Assembly: GCA_039030075.1 (NCBI GenBank)
Contig: JBCCEW010000005.1
Span: forward strand, 62,001 to 126,000
DNA length: 64,000 bases
Origin: Myxococcota bacterium
GTDB lineage: Bacteria > Myxococcota_A > UBA9160 > SMWR01
Direction: 5' to 3'
Shown here: in pieces, positions 1 to 7,129 of the stretch
How positions within the stretch are numbered: position 1 is the first letter of the stretch
Layout: every line of letters begins with the position of its first letter
Position numbers and translations under genes: made by a program
Notes under the pieces: generated by a model
What the model was told of the DNA's origin: nothing
Database searches by the model: none
Seen by the model: only the letters and a program-made list of their open reading frames with translations

Positions 1-300
1 GGAACCGCCGCCAACTTCAACCTGCCGGCGATTCCCATCTCCACCACGAACGCCGCGTTCTTCACGGCGGGTGAGAACTGCCTCGAGGTGGACGTCCACA
101 ACAACGGGAGCATCACGGGGTTGAACATCCAGGGGACCGTGACGAACGGAGCCGGCTGTCAGGTGCTGCCGGCACCGGCGCCACCGCCGCTGACGACCGT
201 ACCGTCGGCGACGCAGCACGGGCGTATGGCGCTGCTCGGCCTGCTCGTGCTGGGAGGTGCTTGGACCCTGCTGCGGCGAGGAGCCCGCACAGACCCCTAG
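1..300 (+). CDS. C-terminal end of an exported protein with an IPTL-type sorting tail (5' truncated)
   Basis: The frame is open from the first base to a TAG at 298-300, so only the last 99 residues are present. The protein ends with a short VPSATQHGR segment, a hydrophobic stretch (MALLGLLVLGG) and a basic LLRRGAR end. This is the layout of IPTL/PEP-CTERM sorting tails, in which a short motif, one transmembrane helix and an Arg cluster lead to cleavage by an exosortase-like enzyme. The upstream part is Asn/Thr-rich and has two Cys, as in extracellular beta-rich domains. The function of the ectodomain cannot be read. It converges on the gene ending at 432. Confidence 0.6.
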   Translation, partial: GTAANFNLPAIPISTTNAAFFTAGENCLEVDVHNNGSITGLNIQGTVTNGAGCQVLPAPAPPPLTTVPSATQHGRMALLGLLVLGGAWTLLRRGARTDP

Positions 301-314
301 ATCGCTTCGATCCC

Positions 315-371
315 GACCCCGGTACCGCTGTGTCGCGCGCCGCCAGGTGGCCCGGCACCGGTACCGGGGTC
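315..371. terminator. Large inverted repeat between convergent genes
   Basis: A perfect 13-bp inverted repeat (315-327 with 359-371, arms reading GACCCCGGTACCG) encloses a 31-base loop. A second smaller stem (378-383 with 393-398) follows. The site lies between two convergent genes ending at 300 and 432, so a bidirectional terminator or mRNA-end hairpin is likely. There is no T-run, so classic intrinsic termination is not certain. Confidence 0.45.
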
Positions 372-431
372 CTTCCCGGAGCCTCGTCTCTCGGCTCCAG
401 GCGGGGCTACCGCGTCGATGCGCCGCGCGCG

Positions 432-1217
432 CTAGGGTCGACGCCGCGCTGCCGCGAGACCGATCACGCCCGCCAGCAGCAGCGACGCGGTCGCCGGCTC
501 CGGCACCACCGTCCACACCAGGTCGCTGATGCCCATCAGCTGGCCGCTCGGGTTGGCCGGGGCGTCGTCGGTGGTGAAGTAGCGGATCGTCACCGAAGAC
601 ACGTTGGTGGTACCGAAGTCGAAGTCGATGTTGCTGTCGGTGCTGCCGTTGAAGGTGGCTTCGCCGTCGGCGATGTGGGCGACGCCCTCGAACTCGCCCA
701 GCCCTTCGTCGCCCACCTGCACATTGGGGCCCAACGAATAGAAGGCCGGGTTGCTCAGCACGTTCGGGCCGTCGTTGTAGGTGACGATCACGGCGTCGAT
801 GAAGTCGCGGGTGCCGAGCTGGCTGCGCTGGTCGATGTCGAGGAGCGAGAAGGTGAGACCGCCCACCGGCGTCGAGAATCCGAGCCGGATCTCGAGGTAG
901 TCGGCGGGATCGTCGGCCGTGTTGTCGAAGCCGAGGAAGCCGTAGCCCGCGTGGTTGCCGGTCGTGGCGTGCTCGGCCTTGAAGTAGAGCGGGTTCGTAC
1001 TGAAGGGGCTCTGGTCGGGGCCCGGGCCGCCGTTGTCCTGGTCCGATACGACGGCGGTCGTGATGTCGACCTGCACGTCGCCGGTGGTGGCGGCGTCGAC
1101 GGTCGCGCCCGAGATGTCCGCTTCGTCAGCGAAAGCGTTCTCCCAGACGAGAGTGCCCGCGGAAGCAGGAATGCACAGCAGCAACACCGCAAAGGCGGTG
1201 ACAACGTTTCGCAGCAT
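432..1217 (-). CDS. PEP-CTERM sorted exported protein
   Basis: This 261-residue protein has an N-terminal signal peptide (hydrophobic residues 5-20, ending SAG). Its C-terminus is a clear PEP-CTERM tail: VPEPATAS, then a hydrophobic helix, then AARRRP. The middle is Asp/Asn/Thr-rich and beta-strand-like, with no enzyme motif. Proteins of this class are exported and processed at the Pro-Glu-Pro motif by an exosortase, often in exopolysaccharide-producing bacteria. Paired inverted repeats lie just upstream (1246-1306). The ectodomain function is unknown. Confidence 0.8.
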   Translation of the reverse strand: MLRNVVTAFAVLLLCIPASAGTLVWENAFADEADISGATVDAATTGDVQVDITTAVVSDQDNGGPGPDQSPFSTNPLYFKAEHATTGNHAGYGFLGFDNTADDPADYLEIRLGFSTPVGGLTFSLLDIDQRSQLGTRDFIDAVIVTYNDGPNVLSNPAFYSLGPNVQVGDEGLGEFEGVAHIADGEATFNGSTDSNIDFDFGTTNVSSVTIRYFTTDDAPANPSGQLMGISDLVWTVVPEPATASLLLAGVIGLAAARRRP

Positions 1218-1245
1218 GGGGGGTGTCCAACGAGCGCAGGAGTGC

Positions 1246-1306
1246 GCACCCCTTCCATCGGGGTGCTACGCGGAACACCTGAGTTGAAAATCCCACATTC
1301 CGCGTA
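1246..1306 (-). promoter_or_regulatory. Two inverted repeats upstream of a PEP-CTERM gene
   Basis: Two perfect inverted repeats lie 29-90 bp upstream of the start codon at 1217. The first has GCACCCC arms at 1246-1252 and 1260-1266 with a 7-base loop. The second has TACGCGGAA arms at 1267-1275 and 1298-1306 with a 22-base spacer that holds the only A/T-rich stretch of the region. This arrangement fits an operator or enhancer pair for the minus-strand gene, but a hairpin in the leader is also possible. Confidence 0.4.
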
Positions 1307-1404
1307 CAGGGCGCGGTGCTGCCTGCGCGTTGCGCGTGCTTTGCCGCAGGTTTGCGCGCGGCCTGCGGTTCGCCTGCGCACGCCCGAGGGCGAAGAGTCC
1401 GGCG

Positions 1405-1818
1405 CTACGCGTCGGCGCCCTCGTCGAGCGAAACGCTCGCCTCGCCCGAGCGGATCGTCAGGAAGTCCATGCCGGCGTCACCGCAGGTGAAGCCGTAACG
1501 GGTATGGGCGTGGATCACGATGCTGTCGCCCGGGCCGAGCGTCATCTCCCCGTCGTCGAACACGCATCCGCCGGTCAGGCACACGAGCAGCTCGTCGTGG
1601 TCGTGATGGTGCGCCGGCACCCGAAAGCCCGGGCTCATCAGCGAGCGGTTCATGAAGAAGCCGCCCTCGCCGCGCACGATGCGCTTGCGTCGCGTGCCCT
1701 TCGAGCGACGCGCCTTCGCGACGAGCTCCTTCGGCGGGCGCTTGTCGGGCGGCACCGATGCGAGCGGGTCGTCCCAGTCGAGGGCATCCCAACGGAACAC
1801 GGCGGGCGGGTTCGGCAC
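1405..1818 (-). CDS. Small cupin-domain protein
   Basis: This 137-residue protein has a single cupin barrel. The metal-binding stretch HHHDHDELL followed by a glycine-containing CLTGG strand is typical of cupin motif 1, and GDSIVIHAHTRYGF resembles motif 2. Single cupins act as dioxygenases, isomerases or small-molecule sensors. The GTG start at 1818 was chosen because it follows the stop of the upstream gene (1821) by 2 bp, the same tight spacing as at other junctions in this operon. It is the last gene of the minus-strand operon that begins with the MarR gene at 9372. Confidence 0.7.
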   Translation of the reverse strand: MPNPPAVFRWDALDWDDPLASVPPDKRPPKELVAKARRSKGTRRKRIVRGEGGFFMNRSLMSPGFRVPAHHHDHDELLVCLTGGCVFDDGEMTLGPGDSIVIHAHTRYGFTCGDAGMDFLTIRSGEASVSLDEGADA

Positions 1819-1820
1819 GT

Positions 1821-2333
1821 CTACTTCCCCTGAGCCGCGAGGGCGCGCTCGGCTGCTTCCGCGAGCCGGGCGACCTCGTCGAGGGCGGTGTCGATCGCTC
1901 GCGTGTCGAGTTCCGACGCGATTGCAGCGCCACCCGAGTAGGTGAGCATCGGCCCGAGCCGGTGTCGCAGCTGCCCCAACGTCCACGGCAGCATCTCGCC
2001 GAGGGCCGCGGGGTCGAAGTCGACGATCGTCTGCCGTTCGCCCGAGGGTTCGATGTAGTGGTAGTGCGGACCCTCGCGGAAGCAGTCGAAGCGCAGGTAC
2101 TCGTGGCCGTCCCCCGCGCCCAGGACGTGGATGGACACCCCGTGGTCGTCGACGTCGTCCGTCTTCAGGTTCGCCTGGATCTCGTCCATCGCCTCGCCCT
2201 CGTAGTTCGCGGCGAGCTCGGCGTCGTCGAGCAGGCGCCACTCGACGCCGAAGCGCAGAGTTCCCGCGTCGACGTAGGTGGTGTGCTGGGGGTCCGGCGG
2301 AATCGGCGGGACGCTGTAGACCGTACCGGGCAT
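1821..2333 (-). CDS. Conserved-looking protein of unknown function
   Basis: This 170-residue soluble protein has no signal peptide or membrane segment. It has a His/Tyr-containing middle (GPHYHYIEP), an acidic N-terminal half and a helical Ala-rich C-terminus. I do not recognise the family. Its tight placement (28 bp after the amidohydrolase, 2 bp before the cupin) indicates co-translation with a catabolic operon, so a role as an accessory or ligand-binding protein for the same substrate is an inference. Confidence 0.6.
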   Translation of the reverse strand: MPGTVYSVPPIPPDPQHTTYVDAGTLRFGVEWRLLDDAELAANYEGEAMDEIQANLKTDDVDDHGVSIHVLGAGDGHEYLRFDCFREGPHYHYIEPSGERQTIVDFDPAALGEMLPWTLGQLRHRLGPMLTYSGGAAIASELDTRAIDTALDEVARLAEAAERALAAQGK

Positions 2334-2360
2334 GCGTGCCTCCTGGTCTCGGGGTGAGGG

Positions 2361-3218
2361 TCAGTCGCGTGCGAGCGCGGGAAAGACGCGGCGCGCGTTG
2401 CCGCCGAGCAGGGCTTCGCGGGTCGCCGCGTCGAGCTCGAGCGCGTCGAGGCGGCCGAGCGCCTGGCGGTGGCCGACGACGGGAAAGCTCGTGCCGAAGA
2501 GCGTCTTCGTGCGTCCCGGCCCGCGCAGGAAGTCGACGACGGCCGGCGGCCAGTGGTGCGGCGGGTAGGCGGCGGTGCCGAGGAAGACGTTGCGGTGCTT
2601 GAGGGCCATCGCGATCGCCTCGTCGACCCAGGGCCAGCCCGTGTGGGACAGCACGAAGGGCGTGTCCTCGAAGAAGAGCGCCGGCCGGTCGATGCCGATC
2701 GGGCGGCCGCACTCGCTCGCCATGCGTCCACCCGACGTGCCCGCCTGCACGACGACCGCGAGGTCGTGTTCCGCCGCCAGCGCATAGAACGGGTAGAGGT
2801 CGCGATGATCGAAGCGCCGATCGAAGCTGTGGGTGTGGAGGTGCAGGCCGACGATCGGCAGGCCCTCGACGAGGGTACGGGTGGCGGCGAGACCGCGGAC
2901 CCCTTCCGTCGGGTCGAGGCTCGCGAGCCCGACGAAACGCCCCGGGTGGGCCGACGCCCACTTCCCCAGCTCGGCGGGCGACGTGGCGTAGCGCTCGTAG
3001 GCGAAAGGTTCGGCGCGCTCGGGCACCTCGGCGCACGGCAACACGAGGGTGTCGATGCCGAGCGCGTCCATGCGCTCCACCATCACCTCGAGCGTGGCGA
3101 AGCGGTCGTCGTCGTCGCTGCGGACCTTGAGCGGGATTCCCTGGGCGGCGATCGCGTCGTCCCAGAGTGGGCTCCGGTCGGGGGCGAACGCATTGCACCA
3201 GTAATCGATCGCGCCCAC
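2361..3218 (-). CDS. Amidohydrolase-2 family metal-dependent hydrolase or decarboxylase
   Basis: This 285-residue protein resembles the Amidohydro_2/ACMSD-like TIM-barrel family. Family-type landmarks are HLHTHSF in the middle, SHTGWPWVDEA (the strand-6 His region) and LFGTSFPVV near the C-terminus where the catalytic Asp/Thr loop sits. The usual N-terminal D-x-H metal pair is replaced by an IDYWCNAF segment, so the metal site may be altered. The GTG at 3218 follows the previous stop by 2 bp and has GAGAGG just upstream. It is co-transcribed with the ligase and with a second amidohydrolase, suggesting consecutive hydrolysis or decarboxylation steps. Confidence 0.75.
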   Translation of the reverse strand: MGAIDYWCNAFAPDRSPLWDDAIAAQGIPLKVRSDDDDRFATLEVMVERMDALGIDTLVLPCAEVPERAEPFAYERYATSPAELGKWASAHPGRFVGLASLDPTEGVRGLAATRTLVEGLPIVGLHLHTHSFDRRFDHRDLYPFYALAAEHDLAVVVQAGTSGGRMASECGRPIGIDRPALFFEDTPFVLSHTGWPWVDEAIAMALKHRNVFLGTAAYPPHHWPPAVVDFLRGPGRTKTLFGTSFPVVGHRQALGRLDALELDAATREALLGGNARRVFPALARD

Positions 3219-3220
3219 GT

Positions 3221-4600
3221 TCAGCCCTCTCGCTCGTCGCGGAAGCGCTTCGGCTTCGGCGAGGTGTGGATCTCGGTCCAGGCGTCGAGGGATCCCGGCG
3301 GCCAGACCTCGGCGCGGATCCTCACGCCGAAACGCTCCTTGAGACGCTCCTCGGCGCGCTGCGCCAGATCGGCATGTTCCGGCGCGCCGGCGCGGCTCGT
3401 CAAGTGCACGATCATCTCGTCGCGGGTGCCTTCGCGGACGGCGCGCACGAAGTAGTCGTGCTCGAGCTGGGGATCGTCGAGGGCGATCTCCCCGATCGCC
3501 TCGGGCCAGACGTTCACGCCGCGCAGCTTCACCATGTTGTCGGCGCGCCCGGCGAAGGGCGCCATGCGCCGCAGCCAACTGCCACAGGCGCACTGCTCGC
3601 GCGGGTAGAGGGTCGAGAGGTCTTGGATGTTGTACCGGAACTGAGGGCTGCCGGTCTTGTAGGTCTCGGTGATGCAGAGGCAGCCGGGGGTGCCGTCGGG
3701 GACGGGCTCTCCCGTCTCGCGATCCACCACTTCGACGATGAACGCATCCTCGAAGATGTGGAGGCCCTGTCGCTCGGGGCACTCGACGGAGACCCACTGC
3801 ACTTCGTGGAAGCCGTAGGACTGGTAGTTGGGGACGCCGAAGGTCTCTTCGAGCACGGCGCGGTCGCCGATGTTGGGCAGCGCCTTGAGGGCGAGATCCT
3901 TCTTCGGGTCGAGCCCCATCTCGCGGGCCACTTCGGCCAGGTGCACCAGGTAGTCGCCCGTCGTGAGGATCGCGCTCGCCTGGTACTGATGCGCGAGCTC
4001 GACCTGACGGCGACTGCTGGTGACCGTGCCCGTGCCCGTCGTCAGCACCACGCACTGGAGCCACTTCTGGAGCGCTTCGTCGAAGGCGAAGGCCCCGTTG
4101 TGGGTCGAGTAGGCCCAGGCGTTCACCACCACGTCGCCGGGCCGGACGCCCTGGAGGTAGAGCGCGCGCGCCATCAGGATGGCGCCGGCTTCGCGGTCCC
4201 ACTGGGTATAGAGGGTGGGGCGCGGTGCGCCGGTGGTGGCTCCCGACATGAAGAGGCGCAGGGGCTGTTCGCCCGCGTCGCCGAGGCCGACCCCCTGGTA
4301 ATCGCCGAGCGGCGGGTGGGCCTCGACGCTGGCCCGGATGTCGTCGACGTCGTAGCTGGGCACCTGGCGCAGGTCGTCGAGGGAGCCGAGAGCATCCGGG
4401 TGGAAGCCGGCGGCGTCCCAGCGCTTGCGGAAGAAGGGCACCTCGTAGGCACGCCGGGCGCGATCCTGCACGGCGGCGAGCTGGCGCGCTTCGATGGCCT
4501 CCGGGTCGAGTCGCCAGTCGCCCTCGAAGTACTCCGGCGGCGGCTGGTGGCGTTGCACCAGGCGGTCGAAGTCGACGCTCTCGTACCAGCGCGGGGCCAC
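3221..4600 (-). CDS. Phenylacetate-CoA ligase (PaaK)-like AMP-forming ligase
   Basis: This 459-residue adenylate-forming enzyme activates a carboxylic acid as an acyl-AMP and then as a CoA thioester. Features are the ATP P-loop MSGATTGAPR (the usual S-S-G-T-T-G-K-P motif in degenerate form), YGFHEVQW in the A5 region, and the PaaK-type CACGSWLRRM ... GRADNMVKLRGVNVWP block with its Cys pair and the family's RGVNV motif. A C-terminal mobile domain follows. The substrate is unknown, but PaaK relatives prefer aryl or arylacetic acids. The GTG start at 4600 is 2 bp after the previous stop. Context: between two amidohydrolases in the MarR-led operon. Confidence 0.8.
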   Translation of the reverse strand: MAPRWYESVDFDRLVQRHQPPPEYFEGDWRLDPEAIEARQLAAVQDRARRAYEVPFFRKRWDAAGFHPDALGSLDDLRQVPSYDVDDIRASVEAHPPLGDYQGVGLGDAGEQPLRLFMSGATTGAPRPTLYTQWDREAGAILMARALYLQGVRPGDVVVNAWAYSTHNGAFAFDEALQKWLQCVVLTTGTGTVTSSRRQVELAHQYQASAILTTGDYLVHLAEVAREMGLDPKKDLALKALPNIGDRAVLEETFGVPNYQSYGFHEVQWVSVECPERQGLHIFEDAFIVEVVDRETGEPVPDGTPGCLCITETYKTGSPQFRYNIQDLSTLYPREQCACGSWLRRMAPFAGRADNMVKLRGVNVWPEAIGEIALDDPQLEHDYFVRAVREGTRDEMIVHLTSRAGAPEHADLAQRAEERLKERFGVRIRAEVWPPGSLDAWTEIHTSPKPKRFRDEREG

Positions 4601-4602
4601 GC

Positions 4603-5766
4603 TTAGCCCGTGGCCTCCTCGAACTTCGTCGGCAGCTGCGATTCGGGGAAGCGGTAGAAGTCGAGGGCGTTGTCCCAGAGGACCTTGCGCTTGCTCTCGT
4701 CGCTGAGCCTCTCCTGGGAGAGGAAGGTCTCGACCGCGTGCGGGTACTTCGAGTCGGGGTGGGGGTAGTCGGTCTCGAAGAGGATGCGCTCGTCGCCCAT
4801 CTCTTCGATCACGTGGTGCACCAGGTGCTCGTCGCACTCGGTGGTCACCCAGCAGTTCTTCTGGAAGTACTCGGCTGGCTCCTTCGTGCACTCGGGCGTC
4901 TCGAGCCAGCCCGCGAGCTCCACGTGCTCCTCGATCCGGTGCAGCCAGGACGGCAGCCAGGCCGAGCCGGCTTCCATGTAGGCCACGCGCAGGCGCGGGA
5001 AGCGCTCGTACACGCCGTTCACGATCATCGCGAGCATGGCCATCTGCGCTTCCATCTGGTGCACGCAGCTGTGCCACTCGACGAAGCTCGAGAAGCGGTC
5101 GTTCCCCGCCGAGGTGCCCGCCAGGCCCATGAACTCGTGGGTGGCGAAGGAGACGTCGAGGTCCTGCAGGATCTCCCAGAGCGGGTCGTAGTAGCGATCG
5201 CCGAGGGTGCGCTGATTGAACGGGTTGGGGCGGGCCCAGAAGCAGCGCACGCCCAGCTTTTCGTAGGCGTAGCGCACCTCTTCGACGGCGCGGGTGATGT
5301 CGTTCAGCGGGACGGGGGCTGCCGTGAGCACGCGCCCGCCCGAGGTCTCGCGCATCTCCTCGCCCCACCGGTTGTAGGCGCGCGCCATCCCCGCCTGGAG
5401 GTCGGGGTCGATGCCGTCGACCCACATGTCGTAGCCGGGGCCGTAGAGCACCATCAGGTCGACACCTTCGACCTTCATGCTCTGGGCCACGCTCGCTCCG
5501 TCGAAGCCCTTGTGCACGACGTCGCCGTACTTCGCGACCATCGCTTCGGTCGTCCAGCGCACGGCCTCCTGCTGGTTGCCGTAGAGCGTCTTGTGACTCT
5601 GGGTGTAGCGCCCGTCGACGGTGGCGGGGCGGAAGCGGTCCATGCCCTCGAAGGGCTGCTTCCACGACACCCGGTGCTGGTAGCGCTGGTCGAGGAAGCG
5701 CTCCCAGAGGTCCTTGGGCTCGACGACATGGGCGTCGGCATCGAAGACTTTGAATCCGTTTCGCAT
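4603..5766 (-). CDS. Amidohydrolase-2 family protein
   Basis: This 387-residue TIM-barrel metal hydrolase or decarboxylase belongs to the ACMSD-like superfamily. The N-terminal FDADAHVVEP supplies the D-x-H metal-binding pair, SFATHEFMG and YMEAGSAWLPSWLHR mark later strands, and ILFETDYPHPDSKYP near the C-terminus is the conserved catalytic Asp block of this family. It has the usual family length. It starts the second half of the operon, separated from the upstream cupin by a 71-bp gap that contains the 26-bp tandem repeats. Relatives act on ring-cleavage products or aromatic acids; the substrate here is unknown. Confidence 0.8.
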   Translation of the reverse strand: MRNGFKVFDADAHVVEPKDLWERFLDQRYQHRVSWKQPFEGMDRFRPATVDGRYTQSHKTLYGNQQEAVRWTTEAMVAKYGDVVHKGFDGASVAQSMKVEGVDLMVLYGPGYDMWVDGIDPDLQAGMARAYNRWGEEMRETSGGRVLTAAPVPLNDITRAVEEVRYAYEKLGVRCFWARPNPFNQRTLGDRYYDPLWEILQDLDVSFATHEFMGLAGTSAGNDRFSSFVEWHSCVHQMEAQMAMLAMIVNGVYERFPRLRVAYMEAGSAWLPSWLHRIEEHVELAGWLETPECTKEPAEYFQKNCWVTTECDEHLVHHVIEEMGDERILFETDYPHPDSKYPHAVETFLSQERLSDESKRKVLWDNALDFYRFPESQLPTKFEEATG

Positions 5767-5785
5767 GGGGGTTCTCCTGGTGCGG

Positions 5786-5863
5786 CTAGTCGCGCGTGTC
5801 TTCGATCGGGTTCAGTTGCGGGTATCTTCGATCGGGCCTAATTGCGTGTATCTTCGATCCACG
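5786..5863 (-). repeat. Three tandem 26-bp repeats, each encoding I-E-D-T-R-N/D-stop
   Basis: Three units start exactly 26 bp apart (5786, 5812, 5838). The unit at 5838 is the real 3' end of the cupin gene. On the minus strand each unit reads Ile-Glu-Asp-Thr-Arg-(Asn, Asn, Asp)-stop with stops TAG, TGA and TAG. Most differences between units fall at third codon positions. Since 26 is not a multiple of 3, only the first copy is in frame with the gene. Confidence 0.85.
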
Positions 5864-6308
5864 AGGGAAGCTCGATCGGAGGATTGGGGAGGCGTTTCGC
5901 GTTCTTCGCTTCGAGGAGACGCTCGAAACCCTCGGTGTCGGAAGGCCATGAGCGCGGGTCGCCCATCATCACCTCGAAGAGCGTCACGCCGTTCGGACCC
6001 GCAACGAACGGGCCGAAAGACGCGCCCTGTTCGAGGGTGATGTGCATGCCGGCCGTGCAGTGGACGTCGCCACAGTGCATGTCGCCTTCGATCACGAACA
6101 CGACGTGGTCCGAGTTGTGGCCGTGCTTGTGGATCATCATGCCTGGATCCCACTTCGCGTAGAGCGACAAGAACGCGGGCGTGAAGTCGAGCCACTTCTC
6201 GAGGACGACCGCGCGCCGGCCCTCGACCTCGATGGCCCGGACCTCCTGCCACTTCTCGTCGTCGGCGTGACGAAACCGGACTTCGGGCTCTTTCCGTTCC
6301 TGCGTCAT
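5838..6308 (-). CDS. Cupin-domain protein
   Basis: This 156-residue protein has one cupin domain. Motif 1 is seen in MIHKHGHNSDHVVFVIEGDM (two His, a third His and a Glu-Gly) and motif 2 in CTAGMHITLEQGASFGP. Cupins of this size act as dioxygenases or bind small ligands. Its ATG overlaps the TauD stop codon (ATGA at 6305-6308), so the two are translationally coupled. The last codons and the stop are repeated twice more downstream in other frames. Confidence 0.75.
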   Translation of the reverse strand: MTQERKEPEVRFRHADDEKWQEVRAIEVEGRRAVVLEKWLDFTPAFLSLYAKWDPGMMIHKHGHNSDHVVFVIEGDMHCGDVHCTAGMHITLEQGASFGPFVAGPNGVTLFEVMMGDPRSWPSDTEGFERLLEAKNAKRLPNPPIELPSWIEDTRN

Positions 6309-7129
6309 TTCGGGCGCTCTCCATCCAGCGTCACGCGGTGCATGACGCGGCGTGTGTCGTAGTCGGGCACCGCGTAGTGCTGGACGACGCGGTTGTCCCA
6401 GAAGGCGATCGAGTCGGTGTCCCACTGGAAGCGGCACTGGAACGCCGGGTCGCGTACGTGATCGAGCAGCATCGGCAGGAGCGCTGCGTTCTCGCGCTCG
6501 GAGAGACCCGCGATGTGGGTGGTCGAATTGCCGTTCACGAAGAGCGCCTTGCGTCCGGTGATCGGGTGGGTGCACGCCACGGGGTGCGTGACGGGCGGCC
6601 ACTGGGCCTGCAGCTCGGCGAGCTTGGCGTTGCTGTGACCGGCGGCAATCGCCTTCTGCAGCGGCTTCGTGATGTCGTGGACGGCCTCGAGCCCGTCGAT
6701 CCAAGCGCGAATCGAAGGCGAGAGCGCGTCGTAGGCGGCCTGCATGTTGGCGAAGCAGGTATCGCCGCCCACCTCGGGCAGCTGCACGGCCTTCAGGATC
6801 GAACCCATCGGTGGCTCGGGCATGAAGGTGTTGTCGCTGTGCCAATTGTCGGCGCCCTCGCCCTTCGGCGACACCTGGTCGAGCACGACCAGCTCCGGAT
6901 CGTCGCCGTACTTCGGCGAGAACGCCGGGATCTGGATCTTCCCGAGCTGTCGTGCAAGCGCGAGCTGCTCGGACGGAGTGAGCGGCTGGTTGCGGAAGAA
7001 GAGCACGCCGTAGTGCGCGACACCTTCCTGCAGCGCCTTGCGATCGTCAGCGCCGAGCGGCTTGCGGAGGTCGACGCCGCGCACTTCGGCGCCGACCACG
7101 GCGGTCACGCGGGTGAAATCACAAGCCAT
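6305..7129 (-). CDS. TauD/TfdA-family alpha-ketoglutarate-dependent dioxygenase
   Basis: This 274-residue Fe(II)/2-oxoglutarate oxygenase has the H-x-D iron ligands in NWHSDNTFMPEPP and a distal His-Arg region in VMHRVTLDGERPK. FWDNRVVQHYAVPDY is the usual TauD C-terminal block. Members hydroxylate taurine, alkyl sulfates, aryloxyacetates and related compounds, releasing the leaving group. The gene starts immediately after the stop of the deacylase-like gene (7130) and overlaps the cupin by 4 bp. The substrate is not determinable; the position suggests an oxidative step after amide hydrolysis. Confidence 0.85.
   Translation of the reverse strand: MACDFTRVTAVVGAEVRGVDLRKPLGADDRKALQEGVAHYGVLFFRNQPLTPSEQLALARQLGKIQIPAFSPKYGDDPELVVLDQVSPKGEGADNWHSDNTFMPEPPMGSILKAVQLPEVGGDTCFANMQAAYDALSPSIRAWIDGLEAVHDITKPLQKAIAAGHSNAKLAELQAQWPPVTHPVACTHPITGRKALFVNGNSTTHIAGLSERENAALLPMLLDHVRDPAFQCRFQWDTDSIAFWDNRVVQHYAVPDYDTRRVMHRVTLDGERPK

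Noticed and set aside
1405-3198. A 597-codon minus-strand frame reading across three genes
   Set aside because: Only its last 137 codons are a cupin gene. The rest lies in the wrong frame of the amidohydrolase and the unknown protein gene and is Arg/Pro-rich.
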